NCBI GenBank assembly: GCA_000310025.1
Contig: FN648415.1
Location: 118,800 to 182,799, forward strand
Source: Ectocarpus siliculosus
Lineage: Eukaryota; Sar; Phaeophyceae; Ectocarpales; Ectocarpaceae
Direction: 5' to 3'
DNA: 64,000 nt
The translations under genes and the position numbers were made by a program. The notes under the pieces are model-generated. The model did not search any database, was not told where the DNA came from, and saw only the letters and a program-made list of their open reading frames with translations. This document shows, piece by piece, positions 47,923-58,523 of this stretch (within the stretch, counting starts at the first letter, position 1; each line of letters opens with the position of its first letter).

Positions 47923-48299
47923 TTAGTTCAAAATTTTAAGAGGTGAGCCATCTGCGCTTCGCAGATTTATTGCTCCGGGACGCATGGGAAATATTTCCGT
48001 GTTTTTCAACGTTTGGTGACGACGCATAAATTGTGCAGATATGCATAGTATGTCACACGCTGTATCGATTGTAATTTCAGCAACCGATTGATTGTTGATT
48101 CTGGCAGGAATGCGTACCCGTTTTGACGCAGCATTCAACGCAGATGGATTTTCAGGGTATCCAGCTAGCGCTGACATGTGAAATGCAGAAAATTCCTCAT
48201 TATCATTGTCGGCAGTCAAAGTTCTCGACCCATGCTTCGACTTGAGACCTCCAGTTACTGTAGCTACGTATATCGTTCGACGGCTAGTCTTACTTTATC
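47923..48299 (-). pseudogene. Retropepsin-like fragment of a retrotransposon
   Basis: A minus-strand frame of about 120 codons, open from near 48299, has a Lys-rich head (GGLKSKHGSRTLTADN), then RVRIPARINNQSVAEITID and IDTACDILCIS, followed by a basic FMRRHQ helix. The pattern hydrophobic-D-T-x-x-D followed by a hydrophobic strand is that of a retroviral-type aspartic protease active site, with DTAC in place of the usual D[ST]G[AS]. The changed Gly would be expected to impair the enzyme. The frame stops 60 codons later at the minisatellite border. No reverse transcriptase follows. A diverged non-enzymatic aspartyl domain is an alternative. Confidence 0.45.
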
Positions 48300-48720
48300 C
48301 GCGCCTGTTGCGGCTTTAACACTACTGTTGACTGGGGCAACGGTGTCCACCTGCGCCGCTACTGGAGCACTCCTGTCGAGACATACCCTACGCGACTGTT
48401 GACCTATCACGCACGGCTGCCTACCACGTAGTACTACGGCTGTGTTTTTCCGGTGCACCTTATCTGCTTCCTTATTACTTCCTATTGTTGAAAGCAAGCC
48501 GACGAATATCGTCGGCGTTGCTAGTCCCAAGCTTTTTATTTTTATTTTAGTCGCGTGTTGCGCGTGTGCTGACACCACGAACGGGAAGGGACCTTAATTA
48601 GCCGACACACTACGCAATAATGGTCGTGATGGACGCGGGTACGCAATAAAAAAACAACACATACATCCGATCCTCGGGAAACACGAAATGCAACGTCTAC
48701 ATACAGTAGACACAGGAAGA
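48300..48720. other. Unassigned
   Basis: Only short frames. The minus-strand frame continuing from the retropepsin-like region is interrupted near 48299 by a stop. Confidence 0.5.
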
Positions 48721-48727
48721 CAAACAA

Positions 48728-49517
48728 CTAGAAAGTTCGGCCTGAGGGACTGATACACATGTCGCCAAAAGAATCGAAGACGGCATCCCCGGCATCCGTG
48801 GAGCTGCGATCGTCGATAGAACGGTCCCCACAGGGCGATGTAGTCCTTCCTGAAGGGCTTTGTGGCGAATGCTGCGAGGGGCGTTGATGATTCCGGCCCG
48901 AAGGGCTGCTGTCGTCGGCGTGATGACGGTGGCCCGGTTGTCGCCCAGAAGGGCTGTTATGATGTTGTTCCTCGTGTCGCGTGTACAGCGGTGGGGTGGC
49001 GACGCACAAAGAAGTCTTAAGGTACGCCAGCATACTGCGACGAGCTGTTCCAGTCGGCATCGAACGTGTCTGAAGAAGTTATGGCTCCTCCCGCCAGGCA
49101 GTCGTACTTGTGCCATCTTCCTCTGACACGCAGTTGAGTAACGAAGTGGTTCTTCCGTGACCCACCATGCGCAATATGGTAAGATACGCCGACCAAGGAA
49201 TATGCCGCCCCCATGAACAGGGTCGGCGATGGCGACATGGGCCGACCATGCAGCCCTTGGAAGACCTCAGTAGAGCGGAATAACACCCTGTTAGGAGCTG
49301 TGTGCACAGTCCATGGTAGCAATGTCCAATTGCACAGTGTCTGGCTTAGGCCAGCTGCACAGAAGGGGCACAGGGATGTCCCCGGAATGGACAGATCCGA
49401 CACAGGTGGAGGTCGAACCCCCTTGTGGAGAAAATCCCCTCCGCCCCCCACCTTGCCAAGGTGGATGTGCCTCATTTTCCTGAATTTTGTACCTTGACAA
49501 TCTCGGCCGTGCGGCAA
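48728..49517 (-). pseudogene. Ubiquitin-specific protease-like C-terminal fragment
   Basis: The minus-strand frame down to 49017 contains SLVGVSYHIAHGGSRKNHF followed by VTQLRVRGRWHKYDCL. This matches the C-terminal box of the USP/UCH cysteine-protease fold (Y-x-L-x-x-V-x-x-H, then H-[YF], then W-x-x-[YF]-D), including the catalytic His in KNHF. The catalytic Cys box is not present, because the frame begins in the adjacent minisatellite. After the stop at 49017 the overlapping frame (48728-49060) continues with a Ser/Pro/Gly/Arg-rich tail that repeats SPSGR four times, so one frameshift or intron may connect them. USP-like domains occur both in host genes and as cargo of large transposons; which applies here is open. 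Confidence 0.45.
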
Positions 49518-49965
49518 CCTTGGGAGTCACCTCGCAAGGGGTAAAAAATCTCAAGGTCATCGCAATGCCGGCGACACGATACCTTGGCAATCTCGGCCGT
49601 GCGGCAACCTTGGGAGTCACCATGCCAAGGGGTAAAACATCTAAAGGTCATCACAATGCCGGCAACACGCTACCTTGGCAATCTCGGCGGTGCGGCATCT
49701 TTGGGAGTCACATCGCCAAGGGGTAAAAAATACGAAGGTCATCGCAATGCCGGCAACACGATACCTTGGCAATCTCGGCCGTGCGGCAACCTTGGGAGTC
49801 ACCTCGCCAAGGGATGAAGAATCCAAAGGTCATCGCAATACGGGCAACACGCAACCTTGGCAATCTCGGCGGTGCGGCAACCTTGGGAGTCATCTCGCCA
49901 AGGGGAAAAAAATCTCGAGGTCATCGCAATGCCGGCAACAACACGCGACCTTGACAATCTCCATA
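49491..49965. repeat. Minisatellite, 91-bp unit, five copies plus a part
   Basis: Units start at 49491, 49581, 49672, 49763, 49854 and (partial) 49948. Each begins ACCTTGGCAATCTCGGC and contains AACCTTGGGAGTCAC and AAAGGTCATCGCAATGCCGG. Each unit holds a CCTTGG palindrome twice. The frames through it are not real genes. Confidence 0.95.
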
Positions 49966-50430
49966 TTTTGTAGCTAATGATGTGTGTGTGTGCGGAGGAA
50001 CAAGGGAGGAACAAATCGGGGGCGCGCAGATTGGAGTGCGGAGGGGGCCCACGGAAGGTGCATAATTTCCATAGGGAGGGGGGGCTCTCGAGAAAACAAT
50101 GGTTGGAGCTGACGTGGACACGCACGACAGAGCCAGCGTGTCGCTCCCTTCCCGCGCTCCCGTCCCCCTTACGTGTAAAGAGCATATGCACCGTCAGAGT
50201 TATGAGCAGCACGGGCACTACTGCTGACCCCCAGCATGCTGCAGCAGCACAGTCGCAGTCTCAACTGCAGAAGAAGGAGGAAAAGATGCAGAAGCACTCT
50301 CGAAGATCAGGACCAAAGTGCGAAGGTTGCGTGACAACCTCACGGATGAGGTGAGGGGGGGACACCCACCCGATGTAGTATGAACCTTTTGCCCCGTCCC
50401 TTTGGATTTGCACCCAATAATAAACCCGCC
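49966..50430. other. Unassigned
   Basis: No gene or repeat recognised between the minisatellite and the pyrimidine tract. Confidence 0.5.
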
Positions 50431-50525
50431 ACGACCTCTATACTCTCTCTCCCTCTCTTTCTTTCTCTGTCTCTCTCTGTCTCTCTCTTTCTCTCTTTCT
50501 CTCTCTCTCTGTTTGTCTCTCTCTT

Positions 50526-50561
<36 letters not shown>

Positions 50562-50690
50562 GGTCTCTCTGTCTCTCTGTCCCTTTCTCTCTCTGTCTGC
50601 CTATCTGCCTGTCTCTCTCTGTCTGCCTCTCTCTATCTCTCTCTCTCCCTCTCTCTCTCTCTCGCTGGCTCGCTCTCCCATTCGTTCCCA
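50431..50690 (+). repeat. CT-rich microsatellite
   Basis: About 260 bp of TCTC runs interspersed with TCTG and TTTC. The long Leu/Ser frames that cross it are artefacts of the repeat. Confidence 0.95.
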
Positions 50691-50948
50691 GGGATCTCTC
50701 CGAAGATGTCGGTACTGCTGTAGACTATGACCCAACTTAATTTCGTGACTGGGTTGATTTGAATTTTTCTGTCTTTTTCCCCACAACTGGCTCTCTGCGG
50801 TCAAAGATTTTCCAAGCAGCGTGTACACCCGTAGGTCACGGTGGCAAGGATAGTGCAGCAGTGGGTCCCTGTGAGCCCCCACATGGGCTCACAGGGATAG
50901 GGACGCGGTGTATGTAAGGGTGACGAACAGGAGTGAGTACTACTGTTG

Positions 50949-51400
50949 TGTGACGGAAAGAGAGGCTCTGACTTGGGATGGATCTCGTGACTTGAGCGGG
51001 TCTCTCTAGGCATAGACTTGTGGCTATTCGTGGCCACAAGTCCATGGATGTGTGTATAGGAAGGAAGTCACGCTCTCCAGAATGATTACCAAAAGCTACC
51101 GACCTGATGGTAGCAGCCTCTCGATCGGTACCGAGTTCAAAGATGCGCGCTAGAACAGCGGTAGAGGAAGCCTAGATGTAGGCTTGTGGAGCGTGGAGAA
51201 GGTCTCCAGTCGTGGATACGGTATGCACTTTGATTATTGCTGAGCACTGGATGCCAACAGGAAGTGAGCTTCGTGGGGCAGCACGAAGCTCGAGACAAGG
51301 GGTTCCGCAATGATGCGGAACTGTCAACACCACCCTATGGGAACGACGCTAATCCCGAAGGGTGCAACTCCCTATAACCGTAAACTATGTAACCGTAACA
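50949..51400 (-). repeat. 3' LTR of the retrotransposon
   Basis: 452 bp beginning TGTGACGG and ending GTAACA on the plus strand. It differs from the other LTR at only two positions (about 50967 and 51375). A G-tract follows on the coding strand side (AGGGGGGG just before TGTTACGG), serving as polypurine tract. Confidence 0.93.
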
Positions 51401-52370
51401 CCCCCCCTAGCATGAACAGCTATTTGTCAGCTGTCACATGCTAAACGGTAGCGGGAATTGCGGGCACCGCAAAGTGGCGCGCTTCCTCTTGAAAACTACC
51501 ATGCGATATCTATAAGTTGGACCGAAAGTTCAACCGAAAATGTCGAGAGGTGACAGCGAAAAAACCTACATAAGAACGGCTCGTCTCGACATCCTCACTG
51601 CGCATTGAACAGGCCCGACATCGACTTGTGCGAAGGAAAAACCCGGTGTCCGGGAGAAACCCTTCGCCCCCATCCCGAGAGTCCAAGAATTTAGGCTAGC
51701 GACCGAAAACACCAAGTGACACTCGGACGTAAAATACTCTTATAAAAAACCGTCCCTCGCTTGGTGATTTCACTGAAGTGGCTGGCCCGACTCTCATCTA
51801 CAGCGCGGGAAAGACCTGGCCATCCAGGGGCAATCCCATTGCGCAAAGCACCTACAACACCAAACCACACCGCAAAACGGTGTCACACTCCCGCAAGGGT
51901 ACTTCGCAAGCCCGACACCAATCTCGGATATCACACCCCCAGTCGGAGCAGGGCGAAATGCTTAACCTACGGTAAGACACTAATCCCCGTACCGAGTAAA
52001 CTTCCAGGACATCAACGACCCTAGCCCAACGTACACTAATGTCTATACTAGATGAACATCCAGGACAAACACGTCCCAGCCCAACGGACACGTCACCTAT
52101 TTCACCAAACAACCTTAATTCCTAAGACTGGACAGTGGCACTCTATCGAATTTTAGCCTAAGATGAAACGTGCCGACTCTTGTGCCGGCATGGTAAAACT
52201 ACCGGCAAACGGCTGCAACCATCTATCAACCCAGACGATACCCCAACTAACACGGGTGTGTTTTCTAGCTACCGAACGGTAAAATACACAAAACGCCTGT
52301 GCGGTGGTCCCAAACTATAAATGCTAACAATCCGATGGCCCTGGAGCTTGTGCATGCCGCGTTTCAGCCC
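51401..52370 (-). other. Internal region between integrase and 3' LTR
   Basis: About 970 bp without a gene, ending in the G-tract at the LTR border. Probably the 3' untranslated part of the element's transcript. Confidence 0.6.
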
Positions 52371-54734
52371 TTATCTTGAGAGCCGCTCAAGCTCACGGCG
52401 GGAGAGCTCCTCCCAGTTCTGGTCGCTGTAGCGCACGCGCCAATACGGGTGGAGGAAGTCGAACACCTGGCCTTGTAGGTTCAAACCTCCTTCCAATTCC
52501 TTCCTGAAGGTAAAACCTATCGGAAACAGTTCCAAGGCTTCGGCACGCGATAGCGGGGCACGGGGCTTGTTTGAGACGGGCGGAAGGTCGTTAGCTCGCT
52601 GGGGGTGGTACAAGTGCCAAAGAGCGACAAAACCATCAAGCTGAAGGGGGGTGAAACTCCGCAGCATGGTATCCTCTGATACCCAGTCTGACACTGCTCC
52701 GCTGCCCGATTTCCCTTGGTACTCCCAGACCAACCGAACGCCTGATCGGCTCCTACGACAGTCGGCAATAGAGACGAATTCCGATAGCTCAGCGGCTCCA
52801 AAAGGGAGTTTGAAGTCGGGTCCCCAAGCGTACGTTGCAAACTCGTCAGCGATGGAATGTCTGAGCGAGGGGGTTCTGAGGTGGAAAGGCTTCACATCGG
52901 CGGTGGACACTCTTCGGCTGCGTTTCCTTCTACCATGCAAGCTGACTTCTACACTGAGGCCTGGTTGGATGACGTCTGTCACTTTCCAAGGCCCGGTATA
53001 CAAGTCGTGCTGGAGCTTCCTCCCTCGGTGGTCACGATGTCTCCTGCTCTCCGTTTCCCGAACCAGTACAAAGCTGTTTTTCCGAACCGCCACTCCTGCG
53101 GACGACCTCTCGATCGTCGCGTTGGCCTTCGCGCGCGCCGCTACTCGCAACTCGTGCCGCTTCTCCAACGCAACACGGACCTCGCGGAGGTTCTGCTTGC
53201 GTCGCTCCACGAAGTTGTCTAGCCCTCCCTCCGTACTACTCTCGTCTGTGAGAGGCACCAGCGAGTCCAACGTCGTGCGGGGCTTGCGGCCAAACAAGAG
53301 CTCGAAGGGAGTCATGTGAGAGGGGAGCGCGGTGTCAGGCAGCGTACGCTTCATCCAAATCGACGGGGACACATACTCATCCCACCTGTCGGGCCAGGAC
53401 CGGCACAGCTCTGCTAGTAGTTCTTGCAGCCATCCCCCCAACCTCTCAACGGAGCCCTGACCCCGCGGGTGATCAGCAGCACCGAACACGATGTCTGCCT
53501 TCAACCATCTGCACAGATGCTTGACCACCTCTGCTCCGAACTCTGAGCCCCCATCACAGCGGATGGCTCGTGGGACACCGAAAGTCAGACAAAGCTCCAC
53601 CAACACTCGAGCTACCCCCACAGCCTGCTTGGTCTCTAATGGGAACCCGAAAGGGAACTTAGAGGCGCGATCTATCACGAGCAGGATGTAGTTGTTTCCA
53701 GTGAGTGAAGGCGTGTCGATTTTGAGGATGTCCATCTGCAGCTCGTCCCACGGTTCTAGCGGTCTACCTGGCATCATGGCTACCCGTCTACTCTGCGGTC
53801 TCTTGCGTCTGCGGCAGCTACATGATAACACGTACTGTCGGGTGTCACGTGTCATCGTTGGCCAGTGGAAATGGTCACGCAGCACTGACAAGGTTGCCCC
53901 GATCCCCGCATGACCATGCATCGTGTGTACCAGAGCGATGATATCGGCTACCATGGAGTCGGGAATAGCTGGCAGTTTCCTACCCTTGCCATCGTCGTAC
54001 CGTATCACCTGATCAGCGCCTAAATCGTACTGCTTATCCACACTTCCCCCCTGGCCGGTGCTCTCTTTCTCACTCAACCTCATGCGAACCTGGCCCAAAA
54101 GGGTATCGTCCCGTTGCCGTTGTGCGAGGATGGATGGCTTGGTGAGAACCTGCGCCGCCCGGTCAATGGCTGACGTCCCACGAACATCTGGTCCCGACGA
54201 CGACCTCGGTACCTCCCCCCGTGCCGCGAGCACTTCACCGGTGTCGTCGTGGCTTCGATGGACGGGCGACGGCGGTAGCGCTGGAAGCGGGGGTGCGGGT
54301 GGCACGGCTTCGACAGGTGTGGGTCCAGCCTCCTGCTCGTCATGGAGAAGCCCCGTCTCTCCCACCGGTGGCAGCTGCACGTCGCCGATGGGCCGCAGGC
54401 GTACGGATGGCGTGCGAGTCCCGCTGCTACGGCGTAGTCCCTGGGACTCGGCATCCAACGCTGTGCACATCGCAAAGGGCAGCGCTCCAAGGGCGGAGGG
54501 GTTAGCGATAACGGCCCCATGGACCAAGGGTGGGGAAGGGACGTGAGCTACCGCATTCTCCTTTTGGTCTGCCTGTACAGGGTCTAGATTGGCCAATCTC
54601 ACACCGTTCAACTCTGGGCCCAGAGCCTCGACTGACGCGTCCTCTACCGCGGGCGACAAATCGTCTCGAAAAGAGTCATCGACGTTCTCCTCAGCAGGCC
54701 CTGCAACAGGGAGCCGCGAGCGCGCGTCGGGCAC
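52371..54734 (-). CDS. Ty3-type integrase
   Basis: An uninterrupted frame of 787 codons counted from a GTG; the open frame starts after a TGA at 54762-54764, so the true start is unclear. Residues 1-10 (PDARSRLPV, preceded by VVEHVV) match the last motif of Ty3 RNase H. Residues 15-200 are acidic and Pro-rich. From about 203 the integrase begins: zinc-binding H270-H275 with CSC at 305-307, then the DDE core with D335 (LQMDIL), D394 (RCDGGSEF) and E430 (GSVERLGGW), a D-x58-D-x35-E spacing typical of the family. After it come a PFELLFGRKP box and a C-terminal SH3-like GPWKVTDVI...DVKPFHL region. It would join the element's cDNA to target DNA in the nucleus. The CxC zinc-ligand spacing is unusual (CxxC expected). 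All catalytic residues are present, so the enzyme may work. Confidence 0.92.
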   Translation of the reverse strand: MPDARSRLPVAGPAEENVDDSFRDDLSPAVEDASVEALGPELNGVRLANLDPVQADQKENAVAHVPSPPLVHGAVIANPSALGALPFAMCTALDAESQGLRRSSGTRTPSVRLRPIGDVQLPPVGETGLLHDEQEAGPTPVEAVPPAPPLPALPPSPVHRSHDDTGEVLAARGEVPRSSSGPDVRGTSAIDRAAQVLTKPSILAQRQRDDTLLGQVRMRLSEKESTGQGGSVDKQYDLGADQVIRYDDGKGRKLPAIPDSMVADIIALVHTMHGHAGIGATLSVLRDHFHWPTMTRDTRQYVLSCSCRRRKRPQSRRVAMMPGRPLEPWDELQMDILKIDTPSLTGNNYILLVIDRASKFPFGFPLETKQAVGVARVLVELCLTFGVPRAIRCDGGSEFGAEVVKHLCRWLKADIVFGAADHPRGQGSVERLGGWLQELLAELCRSWPDRWDEYVSPSIWMKRTLPDTALPSHMTPFELLFGRKPRTTLDSLVPLTDESSTEGGLDNFVERRKQNLREVRVALEKRHELRVAARAKANATIERSSAGVAVRKNSFVLVRETESRRHRDHRGRKLQHDLYTGPWKVTDVIQPGLSVEVSLHGRRKRSRRVSTADVKPFHLRTPSLRHSIADEFATYAWGPDFKLPFGAAELSEFVSIADCRRSRSGVRLVWEYQGKSGSGAVSDWVSEDTMLRSFTPLQLDGFVALWHLYHPQRANDLPPVSNKPRAPLSRAEALELFPIGFTFRKELEGGLNLQGQVFDFLHPYWRVRYSDQNWEELSRRELERLSR

Positions 54735-54764
54735 AACGTGCTCTACGACGCTGGCGATGTCTCA

Positions 54765-57700
54765 ACGCGCGGCGTCACAAAGAGCCTTTATGGACGTGCT
54801 AGGGACGGGCAAACTACCCGTACTCGAAGGGGGTTGTGTTAGGAGAAAGGGTAACGGTCTCTTATTCTTTCGACATCCGTAGTGCAACATGGCCACCACA
54901 AACTGCCAATGAATCTCGCCAAGGTGGGCCAGTGACAACTGTAGAATATCAAAGACCAGGTCACTTCCATCCCTGCGTGGTCGTACGTGTGTGGGGTAGC
55001 ACGACTATGTCGGCTAACATGGACTCTGCGGTGGCTGGCAACTCGTTCCCTTTGTTCGCATTAGCCTACTCAACGTCTTGCCTCTTTACGTCCCCCCAAG
55101 CTTTCAACTGCTGTCACGACACTTGTGCAAACCTGCCCCCTGTGCGCGTCGCCTCGTTGCTGTTGTTCTGGGAGACGTGCCGACGACATTCCGATGGCCT
55201 CCAATCCTGCCTGGGTATCCCGCCCTGCTTTCAGGCAGCCGTGCTCCGGTGACCGCGGCGTCTCCCCCCTTGCAGAAAGCAATATCCCGCGGTCCCCGGG
55301 GAGCTGTGTTATGACGGCCGCGCGACATCCCCCCTTGCTGAAGTCAAAGCATCCATCCGCGGTCGTTTCCAAAAGTGCGAGGGTGCTCTCTTCGACGTCC
55401 TATATCGGCATCGAAAGCGGTTTCTACCGGCAGCGCAGCGTGTGTTGCCAAGAGCAAAACTCCACCTCGCCCCTACGTGACAGCATGCATGAGCACTGAG
55501 AGAGAGTGCCACATGGGGACAGAAGGCAGGGCAAAACCTCCAAGTGTGCACTACAGCAGCCAGCCAATGTGAACAGCTGAGCAGTAGAGAGCAAACATAG
55601 ATCCGGGTAGAGCGTAACGACACAAAGCGTCGGACAGGGTCAGGACCACAGGCAACCACAACCGTGAGAGCGTGAACAAACCGATGGCTTGCAAAAACTG
55701 AAACATTCAAGGAAGCGATGTCACGCGCATTTCGGCTGCCTGACGCGCGATCAGCAGTTACACATATACCATTTCAGGGAAAACGTATCGCATGTATTAC
55801 GTGCAGCAACCAGAGTGGTCGCTACACACGTTTCATCGCCCTCAACAAGACGAGCAGTGGTACAGGTGCAGCCGCCAGGAATGGCAGCTACACCAATATC
55901 AGACGTCGGTGCAGCCGCCAGGAGTGGCAGCTACACCTAATACCAAACATCAATGCAGCCGCCAGGAGTGGCAGCTACACCAATACCAGACACCGGTGTA
56001 GCCGCCAGGAGTGGCAGCTACACCTAATACCCAACATCAATGCAGCCGCCAGGAGTGGCAGCTACACCAATATCAGACGTCGGTGCAGCCGCCAGGAGTG
56101 GCACCTCCCCCCTCCGGGGGGGCGGCCATGGGTGTAGTCACCCGGGTCAGCCGGTGGACATGTTAGGGTTAGTTAGCTGAGAGTTGGGCATGGGGTTGCA
56201 CGCCTGGACATGCACCAGTGTGCAAGCTGCGTGGTTGCAAACAAAGGATTATGAGACAACGTCAGCATGAACACTCAGAAATGGGAATGATTATTGGGTA
56301 AAAAGAAATGTCCCCAAACAGGAAACAGAAGGACAAAGAAAAGAACGTCACAAAAAAACGAGCATACAAAAATAAATAAATAATAATAATAATGAAGGAG
56401 GCAATCCATGTACGTGCGAAGCGCACAGCAAAACGAGCGAAAAACAGGCAACGCAAAACGCACGGCAGACGAGGAGCGAGCAAGCAAGCAACAAGCAACG
56501 CGCGGCTAACGAGAAGCAAAAGGGCAGGCAACATAAAACAAGCAGTGCACGAGAGAGCAGAAGGGGCGCAACCTCCCGGCCTGGGAGACTGCGACACACA
56601 ACGCAACTGCTGGTTCCACACCAATTCTCGCCATGCTATCACGCTCTCGATTTAGGCGGCAACGGTCGAGAACGGGGAATCGAGCAGTGTGTGTGTTCGC
56701 GTACATCCCACCTATGGCCTTCCCGTACGGAGCAAGCAATCATCTGGGGTCGAGTTAGAAACAAACGGTGGCATCCTGGGAACCAGCGTCCCCAGTGATG
56801 CCAAATCGATGCATGCAGAGGAACGTGCTCATATGCTGGTCACCGTCAGCAAATAAGATGTACAGCAGATAGAACTACATGCAGTTGGCGGTTCACACGC
56901 ACATGCATGCAGATGGATGGGCGTGCGCACGTGCGACAGACAAGAAGCCAGCCAGGGGAGTAAGGGCCAGCAGGTTAAGGCTGCTGATGAAAAAAACGAA
57001 AATTGGGTGAAGGGTAAAACAAAAATTGCACTAGAATAAAATAAGTGAGCAGATCAAGCAGATGGCTATGAGGATAAAACGCAAAAGGGCAGCGTGAATG
57101 TAATAACAAAAAGTGTACTGTAGGCAGGCGGCAAAAAAAAGTAATAGAAAATCATAGCCGAACCATGGTCGAATAACGAAACGCCAAACAAATATCCGCT
57201 GACGGAATGAAGCGGCGATGCATAATATGTAGCATAGCGCATAAAATGACAGCAGGTAGGTGAGCAAACGCTTGAAAGCAGCAGAGGAAATGGAAAATTG
57301 GGGTCCAGCGGTCCAGCGCCAATCGGTGGGCGTGGTACGTACGTGGTAGCAAGAATTTGCGCGTTGATGTTAGCGACGCTTGGGCCTGGGTCTTGGACGT
57401 GGACTTGCATCCAGCAGCAAAGACCATACGCATGTATTCCAAGTCCAGGAAGAGGTTGCGAAAGCGAGACACACACACACCGGTTTCCGCAAGGCCTGAA
57501 TCTGCAACTCAAGCTCGGACTTATGCACATAATTCCTCATAAACATCATCATTATCGGCCGCCGAAAGGGAAAGACGGCTACAGGGGTCAAAATGGTGTG
57601 TGTGGCTCAAGCTTGCATGCAACTCGCCCATCAGGAAACAGCCAGCCTCCGTCGTCTGCGTGTGCGGCCAGGTCCTCCTTCTTCCCACGGCAGTAAAGAA

Positions 57701-58071
57701 GTGTGAGCCACAGGGTCCTCCTTCTCCCCACGGCAGTGAAAAAGTGTGAGCCACAGGGTCTCCTGCAGCAGTAACCTGTACCCACAGCACGCTATAGCAA
57801 GCAAGAAAACTAGGGCCACAACAGGTTGAAAGCAAAGGGACAGACACCCAAGAGCGTAGAGGCTCCCAGGTGTGCTTTCGCGATGGACAGTTCGGCTCGA
57901 AGCACGAGCCGCAAGGATAGACAATACGACAAAACAACATGCAGGCAGGGCCGCGGCAGAAATAATAATCTCGCCGCATTTCCCAGCGTGAGTGTGAGCT
58001 ACTGTACCTCACGTCTACACAACAGCAGTACCACAACAGCGCATGTACTACAGTGCTCGGATCGGACACCA
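54765..58071 (-). other. 5' internal region without gag-pol
   Basis: About 3.3 kb between the primer-binding site and the integrase. Only short unrelated frames occur. The junction near 54765 is where RNase H should continue upstream. The region carries the 43/44-bp array at 55868-56105 and a tandem duplication of about 42 bp near 57675-57760 (CCACGGCAG...GTGTGAGCCACAGGG). Confidence 0.7.
55868..56105. repeat. Minisatellite, alternating 43/44-bp units, five and a half copies
   Basis: GCAGCCGCCAGGAGTGGCAG-type words start at 55868, 55911, 55955, 55998, 56042 and 56085. Two spacer types alternate (CACCAATATCAGACGTCGGT-like and CACCTAATACCAAACATCAA-like), so the higher-order unit is an 87-bp dimer. 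The spacers are too similar to one another for a CRISPR array. Confidence 0.92.
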
Positions 58072-58523
58072 TGTGACGGAAAGAGAGGCCCTGACTTGGG
58101 ATGGATCTCGTGACTTGAGCGGGTCTCTCTAGGCATAGACTTGTGGCTATTCGTGGCCACAAGTCCATGGATGTGTGTATAGGAAGGAAGTCACGCTCTC
58201 CAGAATGATTACCAAAAGCTACCGACCTGATGGTAGCAGCCTCTCGATCGGTACCGAGTTCAAAGATGCGCGCTAGAACAGCGGTAGAGGAAGCCTAGAT
58301 GTAGGCTTGTGGAGCGTGGAGAAGGTCTCCAGTCGTGGATACGGTATGCACTTTGATTATTGCTGAGCACTGGATGCCAACAGGAAGTGAGCTTCGTGGG
58401 GCAGCACGAAGCTCGAGACAAGGGGTTCCGCAATGATGCGGAACTGTCAACACCACCCTATGGGAACGACGCTAATCCCGAAGGGTGCAACTCCCTGTAA
58501 CCGTAAACTATGTAACCGTAACA
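58072..58523 (-). repeat. 5' LTR of the retrotransposon
   Basis: 452 bp, same sequence as 50949-51400 except for two substitutions. Adjacent on its left (downstream on the coding strand) is the TGG-starting primer-binding site. Confidence 0.93.

Larger units (their letters stand above)
50949..58523 (-). mobile_element. LTR retrotransposon carrying only integrase
   Basis: 7575 bp, coding strand minus. It has two 452-bp LTRs with TG...CA ends, a 4-bp target duplication GTTG (50945-50948 and 58524-58527), a primer-binding site starting TGGTGTCCGATCCGAG next to the 5' LTR (at 58071 downwards), and a polypurine tract next to the 3' LTR. The LTRs are about 99.6 percent identical, so insertion is recent. 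The only long coding region is an integrase (52371-54734). The 3.3 kb between the 5' LTR and the integrase shows no gag, protease, reverse transcriptase or intact RNase H in any minus frame, and instead contains tandem repeats. It is a non-autonomous member of the Ty3 superfamily. Confidence 0.9.

Noticed and set aside
49500-49960. Frames through the 91-bp minisatellite on both strands
   Set aside because: The period of 91 is not a multiple of three and the frames are shadows of the repeat.
50380-50740. Leu/Ser-rich open frames
   Set aside because: They are the translated CT microsatellite.
55868-56105. CRISPR-like pattern of repeats and spacers
   Set aside because: Spacers are of only two kinds and alternate; the surroundings are a eukaryotic retrotransposon. 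It is a dimeric minisatellite.
54765-58071. Reverse transcriptase or gag upstream of the integrase
   Set aside because: I read the minus frames for the YxDD box, a CCHC knuckle and RT fingers and found none; frames are short and unrelated.
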